NCBI GenBank assembly: GCA_025363505.1
Contig: JANYDV010000324.1
Location: forward strand, 1 to 6,870
Direction: 5' to 3'
Length of the DNA: 6,870 bases
Source of the DNA: Bacteroidota bacterium
GTDB taxonomy: Bacteria > Bacteroidota > Ignavibacteria > Palsa-1295
Shown: positions 1-6,552 of the stretch, piece by piece
How positions within the stretch are numbered: the first letter of the stretch is position 1
Layout: each line of letters opens with the position of its first letter
Made by a program: the position numbers and the translations under genes
The notes under the pieces: generated by a model
Databases searched by the model: none
The model's input: only the letters and a program-made list of their open reading frames with translations
Told to the model about the DNA's origin: nothing

Positions 1-1
1 A

Positions 2-2128
2 GATTGGTTGTCACTGCATGTCGCCTATAACGGCGGACAGCTGCGGATGCGGCTCAATGACGACAATCTTCGTACCTACTCAGATTATTTCGGACCATTC
101 GGCACCGGCATTGGTGATGAAAATGCGCGCTATTTAATCCCCGGAATTGGCGCGGCTAGCGCGATCAATCGTGAAGAGAAAAGCAAGATTCGTCATGGTG
201 GTTTTCAGATTATGGGCAGTATAAACTTTTTTCCATTACAAGAATTTGTACCCTATGTTATTGGTGGGCTTGAAATATTCAATTTTGAACCAAGAAATCT
301 CAATCAAGACCGTGCACTTCCCTATTTAGATGCTGTAAAGTATTCACGCAATACATTAGGCGAAGTGATCGGTATTGGCTTTGAACTATATGCCAGCGAT
401 AATTTGGTCTTTAATGGAAAAGGATTACTACATATCCCTAACACAGATTATTTAGATGATTTCTCGCAGAATGCATACGATGCGTTTGATATTTCTGTAA
501 CATCTTCCCCGCATGTTGCTGCTGATGCTACAAAATTTAGTGGCGGCGCAACAGATGCTTTCTTAACTTTTGGTCTTGGAATAAGTTATTACATTTTTGG
601 TGACCAAGATGTTGATAAGGATGGCTTAACCGATAAATCAGAACGCGAAATCTATCATACCGACCCAAATAATCCGGATACCGATGGTGACGGACTTACT
701 GATGGCGAAGAAGTAAAAAAATATCATACCGATCCGCTCAAAGCTGACACTGATGGAGATGGTATTTCAGATTTTGATGAGATCAATAAATACAAAACTG
801 ATCCCAATAATCCTGATACCGACGGTGACGGACTGAATGACGGTCAGGAAATTAAAGTCTATAAAACTGATCCGCTGAATGCTGATAGTGACAACGATGG
901 ACTCAAAGACGGCGAAGAAGTCAATCAATATAAATCTGATCCTGCAAAAGCTGACACTGATGGTGACGGTCTAAGCGATGGTGATGAAGTTCATAAATAT
1001 AGTACCAATCCGATCAAAACTGATTCGGATGGTGATGGACTGAGCGATGGTGATGAGGTCAATAAATATATGACCGACCCGTCGAAAGCTGATACTGATG
1101 ATGATGGTCTTGCCGATGGTGCTGAGATTAATCAGTACAACACCGATCCGAAAAATGCTGACTCCGATAAAGACGGTCTCAAAGACGGTGATGAAGTCAA
1201 TAAATATTTGACCAATCCATTAAAAGCTGATACTGATAGTGATGGCTTAAGTGACGGTGATGAGATCAATCAATATAAGACCAACCCGACAAAAGCAGAT
1301 ACTGACTCGGATGGTTTGAACGATGCTATTGAAGTCAATCAATACCATACTGATCCATTAAAAGCTGATACTGATGGTGATGGTTTGACCGATGGCGAAG
1401 AAATTACCACCTATCATACAGAGGCTCTCAAATCCGATACTGATGGTGATGGTTTGAGCGATGGCGATGAAATTAAAAATTACAAAACCGATCCACTCAA
1501 ACAAGATACCGATGGCGATACCTTATCCGATGGCGACGAGGTAAAAACCTACAAGACGAATCCGTTAAAGAAAGATACCGATGACGATAGTCTTTCTGAT
1601 GCTGATGAAATTAACCGCACCAAAACTAATCCGCTCAATCCTGATACTGATGGCGACGGATTCAAAGACGGTGTAGATAAATGTCCGTTGCTTGCCGGTG
1701 TTGCACCTGATGGTTGCCCACCGAAAGCTCCGGTAAATACGGTCAGCAATTTCCCGGGAATTCTCTTTATCGTCAATACCGATAACTTTAATATGTCCGA
1801 ACCAGGCACACTCGAAAGCTTGAACAAGATCAAAGCATTAGTCGAACAATGTGAAGATATTCAAGTGATCATCGAGGGACATGCCTCAAGTGAAGGCGAC
1901 ATAAAACGAAATCAAGAGTTGTCGGATATGCGTGCAGCACGTGTAAAGCAATGGCTTGTCGATCAAGGTGTCAATGCAAAGCACGTCCAGAGCACCATTG
2001 GATATGGCTCTTCGAAACCATTAATCCCTGAACCAAAAGCCGGCAAAAATGTAAAAGCCTCGCAGATCGAACTCGCACGAGCACAAAACCGACGCATCGC
2101 TGTCAGAGTAGTCGCACCGTGTAAGTAA
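2..2128 (+). CDS. OmpA-family outer membrane protein with thrombospondin type 3-like calcium-binding repeat stalk (5' end cut off)
   Basis: The reading frame is open to the left edge and no signal peptide is visible, so the true start lies outside; a TTG at nt 8 is only the first possible start inside. Residues below count from nt 8. Residues 1-197 look like the later strands of an outer-membrane beta-barrel: alternating aromatic/aliphatic stretches, Gly-rich turns, and a last strand ending in aromatics (SYYIF). Residues 201-545 are fifteen 23-residue Asp-rich repeats. A sixteenth starts at 546 and ends in a cap with Cys559 and Cys570 (KCP...DGCPP), typical of TSP3 regions in OmpA proteins. 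After a Pro-rich linker, residues 582-706 form an OmpA-like domain (EGHASSEGD, LSDMRAARV, NRRIAVRV) that in this family binds peptidoglycan. Cys615 and Cys705 could form a disulfide. Likely role: tethering outer membrane to cell wall across the periplasm. A strong terminator lies 16 nt after the stop. Architecture is certain; the cellular role is inferred. Confidence 0.9.
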   Translation, partial: DWLSLHVAYNGGQLRMRLNDDNLRTYSDYFGPFGTGIGDENARYLIPGIGAASAINREEKSKIRHGGFQIMGSINFFPLQEFVPYVIGGLEIFNFEPRNLNQDRALPYLDAVKYSRNTLGEVIGIGFELYASDNLVFNGKGLLHIPNTDYLDDFSQNAYDAFDISVTSSPHVAADATKFSGGATDAFLTFGLGISYYIFGDQDVDKDGLTDKSEREIYHTDPNNPDTDGDGLTDGEEVKKYHTDPLKADTDGDGISDFDEINKYKTDPNNPDTDGDGLNDGQEIKVYKTDPLNADSDNDGLKDGEEVNQYKSDPAKADTDGDGLSDGDEVHKYSTNPIKTDSDGDGLSDGDEVNKYMTDPSKADTDDDGLADGAEINQYNTDPKNADSDKDGLKDGDEVNKYLTNPLKADTDSDGLSDGDEINQYKTNPTKADTDSDGLNDAIEVNQYHTDPLKADTDGDGLTDGEEITTYHTEALKSDTDGDGLSDGDEIKNYKTDPLKQDTDGDTLSDGDEVKTYKTNPLKKDTDDDSLSDADEINRTKTNPLNPDTDGDGFKDGVDKCPLLAGVAPDGCPPKAPVNTVSNFPGILFIVNTDNFNMSEPGTLESLNKIKALVEQCEDIQVIIEGHASSEGDIKRNQELSDMRAARVKQWLVDQGVNAKHVQSTIGYGSSKPLIPEPKAGKNVKASQIELARAQNRRIAVRVVAPCK
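608..1672 (+). repeat. 69-bp (23-residue) tandem coding repeat, 15 full copies plus a partial 16th
   Basis: Inside the OmpA-family gene the unit D-x-D-x-D-G-L-x-D-G-x-E-[VI]-x-x-Y-x-T-[DN]-P-x-x-[AP] recurs every 69 bp from nt 608 to 1642 without a single insertion or deletion. A sixteenth copy starts at 1643 and keeps only its first part. Asp at positions 1, 3, 5 and 9 and Glu at 12 resemble calcium-binding loops of TSP3 type; the hydrophobic residue sits at position 7, not 8 as in a true EF hand. Neighbouring copies differ at many synonymous sites (GGC/GGT/GGA, GAT/GAC), so the array looks old and kept by selection on the protein, not freshly duplicated. The last two full copies lack the Gly at position 6 (Thr in copy 14, Ser in copy 15), and copy 12 has TEA in place of T[DN]P. 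Confidence 0.95.
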
Positions 2129-2144
2129 AAGAGAACTGAAATAT

Positions 2145-2179
2145 AAAAACCGGCTCGATGATTTCGAGCCGGTTTTTTT
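2145..2179. terminator. Rho-independent terminator, probably bidirectional, between convergent genes
   Basis: A perfect 14-bp inverted repeat (arms 2145-2158 and 2164-2177; GC core ccggctcga / tcgagccgg) encloses the 5-nt loop tgatt. On the plus strand it runs into seven Ts (2173-2179), and on the minus strand the A-run at 2145-2149 gives five Ts. It starts 16 nt after the stop of the OmpA-family gene and lies about 45 nt beyond the stop of the convergent flippase-like gene, so it can end both transcripts. The rest of the gap (2180-2225) holds nothing I recognise. Confidence 0.93.
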
Positions 2180-2225
2180 ATACAAAAATTATAGCGAGTA
2201 ATGCTGTCTATGGATACACTCTTGC

Positions 2226-3230
2226 TCAGGCTTCCTTCTTCGCGGCTTTTATTGAAACTCCTGCCCTAATCATATAAAAAACTCCCAGCAGTGTAACTAC
2301 GATATAGTTTGACGAATGAGAGATCGTTGCGAATGCAATGGCGGTAGGAAGAGGTATAAAGAAAAAACTATTGAGTGCACGACTGATGAAATAGTGAAAC
2401 GTACCTAATCCTCCGGGTGTCGGGATAGTGATTGCAACACCGGTCAGAGCAAGGATGGCTATCGCACCGCTAAAACCAATATGTTCAATACCCGATCCGG
2501 GTAAAATAAAAATACTTGCGAAAGTAGAAAGCGTATAAAATAACCAAACCCCGACAGTGCCGAGCAAGATCGGCAGAATTGTGTCGCGCGAAAGTCCGTG
2601 AAGTCCTTTGGTAAATGTTCCGAATGCCGTTACAAATAGTGTAGCAATTTTTTCCGGCAAGAATTTTCTCATCATCATGATGAGCATATCTGAGATTGTT
2701 TTATTGACAAGAACAAGAACAAAAAAAATCAAGAAAGCTGAAATAATAAATAAAGCGGCAAGCGAATTCTGCGCAATTTCAGGAAATGCTTTCATAAATT
2801 CGTCTTGGAACAGATATAATGAAACGGCAAAAATTGAACCAAGTGCAATGACATCCAAAATACGCTCTAATACAATCGTGGCAAGTGCAGAGGCGAACGG
2901 GATGCTTTCGGACTGCGCGATCATCGCGGGGCGTACTAATTCCCCCGCTCGTGGAATAATATTATTTAGTCCATATCCCGCAACAACAGCTTTAAAAGAA
3001 TGATATATACCTATATTCTGCTTTACCGGGCGAAGCAAGAATTGCCAACGCCATGCTCGAATGTAATGCGCAACAAGTTGAAGCGCAAGCGCAAGAAGAA
3101 TAAACCAAATGTTTGCTTGCTTGATGATATCAAACAACGAATCAAAATCCTGACCGCGAAATGCAAGATATAAGGCTCCTGCCGAAAGCAAAATTGCAAT
3201 GCCGTACTTCAGCAGGTTAGTATTCCGCAT
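2226..3230 (-). CDS. YbhN/UPF0104-family flippase-like integral membrane protein (lysylphosphatidylglycerol synthase TM-region type)
   Basis: This 334-residue protein is almost wholly hydrophobic. Apparent membrane segments lie near residues 8-24, 41-57, 113-140, 155-176, 218-242, 252-268 and 305-323, and the C-terminus is basic (KAAKKEA). Family motifs are visible: RAWRW at 58-62, GYGLNNIIPRAGELVRP at 85-101, ERILDV at 122-127, and the Pro/Gly-rich TPTPGGLGTFHY-like stretch near 269-280. These match the flippase-like domain found at the N-terminus of MprF and alone in YbhN/UPF0104 proteins. No synthase domain follows, so lysyl-lipid synthesis is not expected; movement of a lipid or lipid-linked substrate across the inner membrane is the family-level guess, with the substrate unknown. 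It starts with ATG 14 nt after the rnc stop, with no Shine-Dalgarno-like sequence, and is probably the last gene of the fab-rnc transcript. The family call is firm, the function open. Confidence 0.88.
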   Translation of the reverse strand: MRNTNLLKYGIAILLSAGALYLAFRGQDFDSLFDIIKQANIWFILLALALQLVAHYIRAWRWQFLLRPVKQNIGIYHSFKAVVAGYGLNNIIPRAGELVRPAMIAQSESIPFASALATIVLERILDVIALGSIFAVSLYLFQDEFMKAFPEIAQNSLAALFIISAFLIFFVLVLVNKTISDMLIMMMRKFLPEKIATLFVTAFGTFTKGLHGLSRDTILPILLGTVGVWLFYTLSTFASIFILPGSGIEHIGFSGAIAILALTGVAITIPTPGGLGTFHYFISRALNSFFFIPLPTAIAFATISHSSNYIVVTLLGVFYMIRAGVSIKAAKKEA

Positions 3231-3244
3231 ATTGTTAGAAATAA

Positions 3245-4159
3245 TTAGACAACCGGCGCATCCAAGAGTCCGAGCGATTCCAGTGCACGAAGTGCGGCTT
3301 GCTGCTCAGCCTCTTTTTTAGAGTGTCCTTGCCCGCCTCCTTGCACCATACCACCAACGTGCACTTCCACCGAAAATGTGCGCGCGTGATTTGGTCCTTC
3401 CTCACCGACGGTTGTATATCTTGGCACTCCAAGTTTTTGCGACTGCGCATATTCAAGAAGCATCGACTTGTAATTGGTATCTGAAAGCATTAACTCATCA
3501 CGTCGCGCGTGAGTGATGATCTGACGATATATATAATCACGAGCCGCATCCATACCACCATCAAGATAAATCGCGGCGATAATCGCTTCATAAGCATCGG
3601 CAAGCAATGTTTGTGACCCACGATCAAGAGAGTGTTTTGCAGAAGTTGAAAGAAGTAAAAAATGATCAAGACCAATATCAGCAGCGTGTTTGGCAAGTGC
3701 TGCTCCCGAAACAAGACGTGAGCGGAGTTTGGTCAGTTCACCTTCAGCAAGGTTTTGAAATTCACGATAAAGGTACTCCCCGATTACTAAATCAAGCACC
3801 GCATCGCCAAGAAATTCGAGACGCTCGTTCGATTGCATATCAGGTTCTTGCACAAATTGCAAATACGAACGATGAGTAAGTGCTTGTAAAAAATATAAAC
3901 GAAATTTTATAATGTAACCAAGCCGCTGTTCAAGTTCGGTAAAATCTTGTGCCGATAGTGAGCCTCTTGCCACTCCCGCAACCATTGGTGGTGGAGGTGT
4001 ATATTGCTCTATTGACGGACTACGTCTGAGGAATGCAGGGAAATTATCGCTAAATCGGCGTTCGCGCCTGACAGCACCAAGTTCGCGATAATGGTTGATA
4101 CGATCTTTCAGTCGTCCGATAATCGAGCTCGACTTCGGAGCTTCTGTTGGGGTATTCAC
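3245..4159 (-). CDS. rnc: Ribonuclease III with N-terminal extension
   Basis: RNase III cuts double-stranded RNA in rRNA maturation and mRNA turnover. The catalytic domain spans about residues 72-215 of 304. The signature NERLEFLGDA is at 111-120, giving metal ligands Glu115 and Asp119. DAYEAIIAAIYLDGG supplies Asp188 and Glu191, with the same spacing as E41/D45/D114/E117 of E. coli, so the enzyme should be active. A double-stranded-RNA-binding domain occupies about 229-298 (GEEGPNHARTFSVEV, KKEAEQQAA). The protein is longer than the roughly 226 residues of E. coli because of some 65 N-terminal residues, rich in Arg and then Pro (YTPPPP), outside the known domains. The start shown is GTG; the frame stays open further upstream, and ATG at residue 59 (nt 3985) would give a 246-residue protein, so the N-terminus is uncertain. 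It lies 38 nt after fabF and 14 nt before the flippase-like gene. Confidence 0.95.
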   Translation of the reverse strand: MNTPTEAPKSSSIIGRLKDRINHYRELGAVRRERRFSDNFPAFLRRSPSIEQYTPPPPMVAGVARGSLSAQDFTELEQRLGYIIKFRLYFLQALTHRSYLQFVQEPDMQSNERLEFLGDAVLDLVIGEYLYREFQNLAEGELTKLRSRLVSGAALAKHAADIGLDHFLLLSTSAKHSLDRGSQTLLADAYEAIIAAIYLDGGMDAARDYIYRQIITHARRDELMLSDTNYKSMLLEYAQSQKLGVPRYTTVGEEGPNHARTFSVEVHVGGMVQGGGQGHSKKEAEQQAALRALESLGLLDAPVV

Positions 4160-4197
4160 AACAATTCTATTGTCTGCAAAAATGTATAACGACCAAA

Positions 4198-5451
4198 TTA
4201 GTCTTGAAATCTTTTAAACGCAAGCGTTGCATTATGTCCGCCAAAACCAAACCCATTACTCAGTGCAGCTTTTATTTCCATCGGGCGTGCAACATTCGGA
4301 ATGTAATCAAGATCGCATAATGGATCCGGATTGCGAAGATTAATAGTCGGTGGGGCTATCTGATGATAGATCGCAAGCACACTCGCGATCGCTTCGACTG
4401 CTCCGGCAGCTCCGAGTAAATGCCCCGTCATTGACTTTGTTGAATTCACTGCGATCTTTCGTGCATGATCGCCAAAAACTGTTTTGATTGCTTCGCTCTC
4501 AGCAATATCCCCGAGCGGTGTTGAGGTGCCGTGAACATTGATATAATCAATATCATTGAGGCTCAACCCTGAAGTATGAAGCGACATCTTCATCGCACGC
4601 ACTGCCCCTTCGCCACCAGGTGCCGGTGCGGTAATGTGATGCGCATCTGCGGTGGCGCCAAATCCTACAACTTCCGCGTAAATTCTGGCACCGCGATGCC
4701 GGGCGTGTTCGAGATCTTCGAGAATGAGAGAACCCGCACCTTCGCCTGCAACAAACCCGTCGCGTGTAATATCAAAAGGTCGGCTGGCGCTAAGAGGCTC
4801 GTCATTTCTGAGGGAAAGTGCTTTCATCGCGTTAAAGCCACCAATACCCATCGGGCAAATACCCGCTTCGGTACCACCGGCAACCATCACATCGGTAAGA
4901 CCGCGTTGAATGTACATCACGGCATCAATCATCGAGTGATTACTGGTCGCACAGGCGCTGGTCGTTGCATAGTTGGGACCCTTGAGTCCGAATCGCATTG
5001 ATATGTATCCCGCGCAAATATCCGAAATGATCATCGGAATAAAAAAAGGAGATATTCTGTGCGGACCGTTACTATCGAAAAACGTTTGCTGTTGTTTCTG
5101 GTAAGCCCACATACCACCAATACCGGAGCCATAGATCACACCAATCCGGTCTCGATCTGATTTCTCAAGATCGATACCGCTATCAGCAATCGCTTGGATG
5201 CTAGCCGCCATACCAAATTGGGTAAAAAGATCCATCCGCTGAGTGATCTTTTTATCCAAATAAAGATGCGGATCAAAGTCTTTGACTTCACACGCAAATT
5301 TAGTATCAAAATCGGACGCATCAAAACGCGTAATAGGCGCTCCACCGGAGCGCCCATTTTTTAATCCATCCCAATATGAACCGAGGTCATTCCCGATCGG
5401 CGTGACAGCACCCATACCGGTAATGACAACACGACGGTATTCGTGAGCCAT
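4198..5451 (-). CDS. fabF: 3-oxoacyl-[acyl-carrier-protein] synthase II (beta-ketoacyl-ACP synthase II)
   Basis: FabF condenses malonyl-ACP with a growing acyl-ACP, the elongation step of type II fatty acid synthesis in the cytoplasm. The 417-residue length is normal and the thiolase fold looks complete. The active-site Cys167 lies in TTSACATS, His307 in NVHGTSTPLGD, Lys339 in NSTKS and His344 in MTGHLLGAAG. All four keep the spacing of C163, H303, K335 and H340 in E. coli FabF. The C-terminal gating loop GFGG is at 402-405. The N-terminal RRVVITGMGAVTPIG is typical of the family. It starts with ATG 50 nt after acpP, preceded by an 8-bp hairpin in the gap and no Shine-Dalgarno-like sequence. 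Overall sequence and length favour FabF over FabB. Confidence 0.97.
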   Translation of the reverse strand: MAHEYRRVVITGMGAVTPIGNDLGSYWDGLKNGRSGGAPITRFDASDFDTKFACEVKDFDPHLYLDKKITQRMDLFTQFGMAASIQAIADSGIDLEKSDRDRIGVIYGSGIGGMWAYQKQQQTFFDSNGPHRISPFFIPMIISDICAGYISMRFGLKGPNYATTSACATSNHSMIDAVMYIQRGLTDVMVAGGTEAGICPMGIGGFNAMKALSLRNDEPLSASRPFDITRDGFVAGEGAGSLILEDLEHARHRGARIYAEVVGFGATADAHHITAPAPGGEGAVRAMKMSLHTSGLSLNDIDYINVHGTSTPLGDIAESEAIKTVFGDHARKIAVNSTKSMTGHLLGAAGAVEAIASVLAIYHQIAPPTINLRNPDPLCDLDYIPNVARPMEIKAALSNGFGFGGHNATLAFKRFQD

Positions 5452-5470
5452 AATACTATTAGATGAAGTG

Positions 5471-5492
5471 TTACTTCCAACAGCGGAAGTAA
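5471..5492 (-). other. Intergenic hairpin between acpP and fabF
   Basis: A perfect 8-bp inverted repeat (ttacttcc at 5471-5478, ggaagtaa at 5485-5492) with a 6-nt loop lies in the 50-nt gap. In the minus-strand mRNA it begins 9 nt after the acpP stop codon and ends 19 nt before the fabF ATG. No T-run follows, so it is not a typical terminator. It could protect or delimit the acpP mRNA end, or modulate fabF translation; this role is inferred. The stem is short for an RNase III site. Confidence 0.5.
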
Positions 5493-5501
5493 TCTCAACG
5501 A

Positions 5502-5744
5502 TTATTTTTTAGAAGAAATATAGGTTACTGCATCACCGACCGACTGGATCTTTTCTGCATCTTCGTCTGGGATCTGCATGCCGAATTCTTTTTCGAACTC
5601 CATAACGAGCTCGACGGTATCAAGCGAATCAGCGCCAAGATCTTTCGTGAAAGAAGCAGTAGTTGTTACCTGCGATGCTTCAACACCAAGTTTGCTGGTG
5701 ATGATCTCACGAACCTTTGACTCAATTGCTGCTGTATCTGCCAT
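5502..5744 (-). CDS. acpP: Acyl carrier protein
   Basis: This small acidic protein carries growing acyl chains as thioesters on a 4'-phosphopantetheine arm for all fatty acid synthase enzymes. The 80-residue product beginning MADTAAIESK has the usual ACP length. The phosphopantetheine site is Ser40 in GADSLDTVELVMEFE, followed by the acidic recognition helix II and by IPDEDAEKI, both hallmarks of bacterial AcpP. I chose the ATG at 5744. An in-frame TTG at 5774 would add ten hydrophobic/His residues not seen in ACPs. The gene lies 60 nt after fabG and 50 nt before fabF, in the classical fabG-acpP-fabF order. The gap upstream of it is very AT-rich with no Shine-Dalgarno-like sequence, which may help the high translation normally needed for AcpP. 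Confidence 0.97.
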   Translation of the reverse strand: MADTAAIESKVREIITSKLGVEASQVTTTASFTKDLGADSLDTVELVMEFEKEFGMQIPDEDAEKIQSVGDAVTYISSKK

Positions 5745-5804
5745 AGTACTTAATAATAAATGAAAATGAAACAATAAATATACTAAAATCTTTTTGTTGG
5801 TAGC

Positions 5805-6551
5805 CTACATTGCCATTCCGCCATCAACTCTGATCGTTTCCCCTGTGATATAATCGGCTCCGCTTGATGCCAAAAACAATACCGTCTGAGCAATATCTTC
5901 CGGCTTCCCTCCTCGTTTTAAGGGTACCATATCGAGGATGGCTTTCTTTTGAAGGTCAGTCATTTTTTCGGTCATATCAGTCTCAATATATCCCGGTGCA
6001 ATGACATTCACCGTAATGCCGCGTGAGCCTACTTCTTTGGCTAACGACTTTGAAAACCCTATCACTCCGGCTTTCGAAGCACAATAATTTGTCTGTCCAG
6101 GGTTTCCGGTCAGACCAACAACACTGGAGATCGTAATAATCTTCCCCTTTTTTGCAGACATCATCGGGCGAATAGCCGCTTTGGTGAGCAAGAAAACACC
6201 TTTGAGATTAGTATCAATCACTGCATCCCAATCGCTTTCGTTCATTCTCATCAATAAAGTATCGCGAGTGATACCGGCATTATTGACTAAAACATCGATC
6301 TTTCCGAATATTGCAATCGTTTGCTCGATCACAGTATTTGCTCCATCTGCCGAGGCGGCATCGGTCTTGATCGCTAAGCTTTTTCGACCAAGTGCCTCGA
6401 TTTCTGATGAGACTTCTGCTGCAGCTTGATCATTAGAAATATATGTAAAAACAACATCAGCACCGGCACTCGCAACGGCAATAGCAATCGCTTTGCCAAT
6501 TCCGCGAGACGCTCCGGTTACAACAACAACCTGACCTAAAAGCATTGACAT
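5805..6551 (-). CDS. fabG: 3-oxoacyl-[acyl-carrier-protein] reductase
   Basis: FabG reduces 3-oxoacyl-ACP to 3-hydroxyacyl-ACP with NADPH, the first reduction of the elongation cycle. From the ATG at 6551 the protein has 248 residues, normal for FabG and other classical short-chain dehydrogenases. The nucleotide-binding TGASRGIG is at 12-19, NNAG at 90-93, the structural Asn115 in DTNLKG, and the catalytic Ser143-Tyr156-Lys160 in ISSVVG and NYCASK. The C-terminal GETIRVDGGMAM is typical of FabG. A GTG at 6596 in the same frame would add 15 residues overlapping the preceding gene and is unlikely; a second ATG at 6545 would remove two residues. The start lies one base after the stop of the upstream gene (TAA-T-ATG), implying translational coupling. 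SDR enzymes are numerous, but the neighbours acpP and fabF settle the assignment. Confidence 0.96.
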   Translation of the reverse strand: MSMLLGQVVVVTGASRGIGKAIAIAVASAGADVVFTYISNDQAAAEVSSEIEALGRKSLAIKTDAASADGANTVIEQTIAIFGKIDVLVNNAGITRDTLLMRMNESDWDAVIDTNLKGVFLLTKAAIRPMMSAKKGKIITISSVVGLTGNPGQTNYCASKAGVIGFSKSLAKEVGSRGITVNVIAPGYIETDMTEKMTDLQKKAILDMVPLKRGGKPEDIAQTVLFLASSGADYITGETIRVDGGMAM

Positions 6552-6552
6552 A

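Noticed and set aside
608..1642. Regular 69-bp periodicity as a possible CRISPR array or noncoding satellite
   Set aside because: The period is a multiple of three, the frame stays open, substitutions are largely synonymous or conservative, and there are no unique spacers; it is a protein repeat.
1549..1833. Open frame on the minus strand opposite the repeat and OmpA-like region
   Set aside because: Low-complexity Ser/Leu-rich product that mirrors the Asp-rich repeats; no recognisable domain.
2608..3003. 131-codon plus-strand open frame opposite the flippase-like gene
   Set aside because: It is the complement of a membrane protein gene with clear family motifs; no domain or start context supports it.
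4576..5001. 141-codon plus-strand open frame opposite fabF
   Set aside because: Product is rich in Arg, His, Thr and Cys without family features, and it lies fully inside a well-supported fabF; an antisense shadow.
5745..5774. TTG start giving a 90-residue ACP
   Set aside because: The added residues (FHFHLLLS) are unlike ACP N-termini, and the ATG at 5744 gives the standard 80-residue protein.
5745..5804. Possible internal promoter before acpP (TATATT-like element, minus strand, 5777-5782)
   Set aside because: The position where a -35 element would lie reads GGCTAC, and there is no TTTG element at Bacteroidota spacing; AT-richness alone explains the match.
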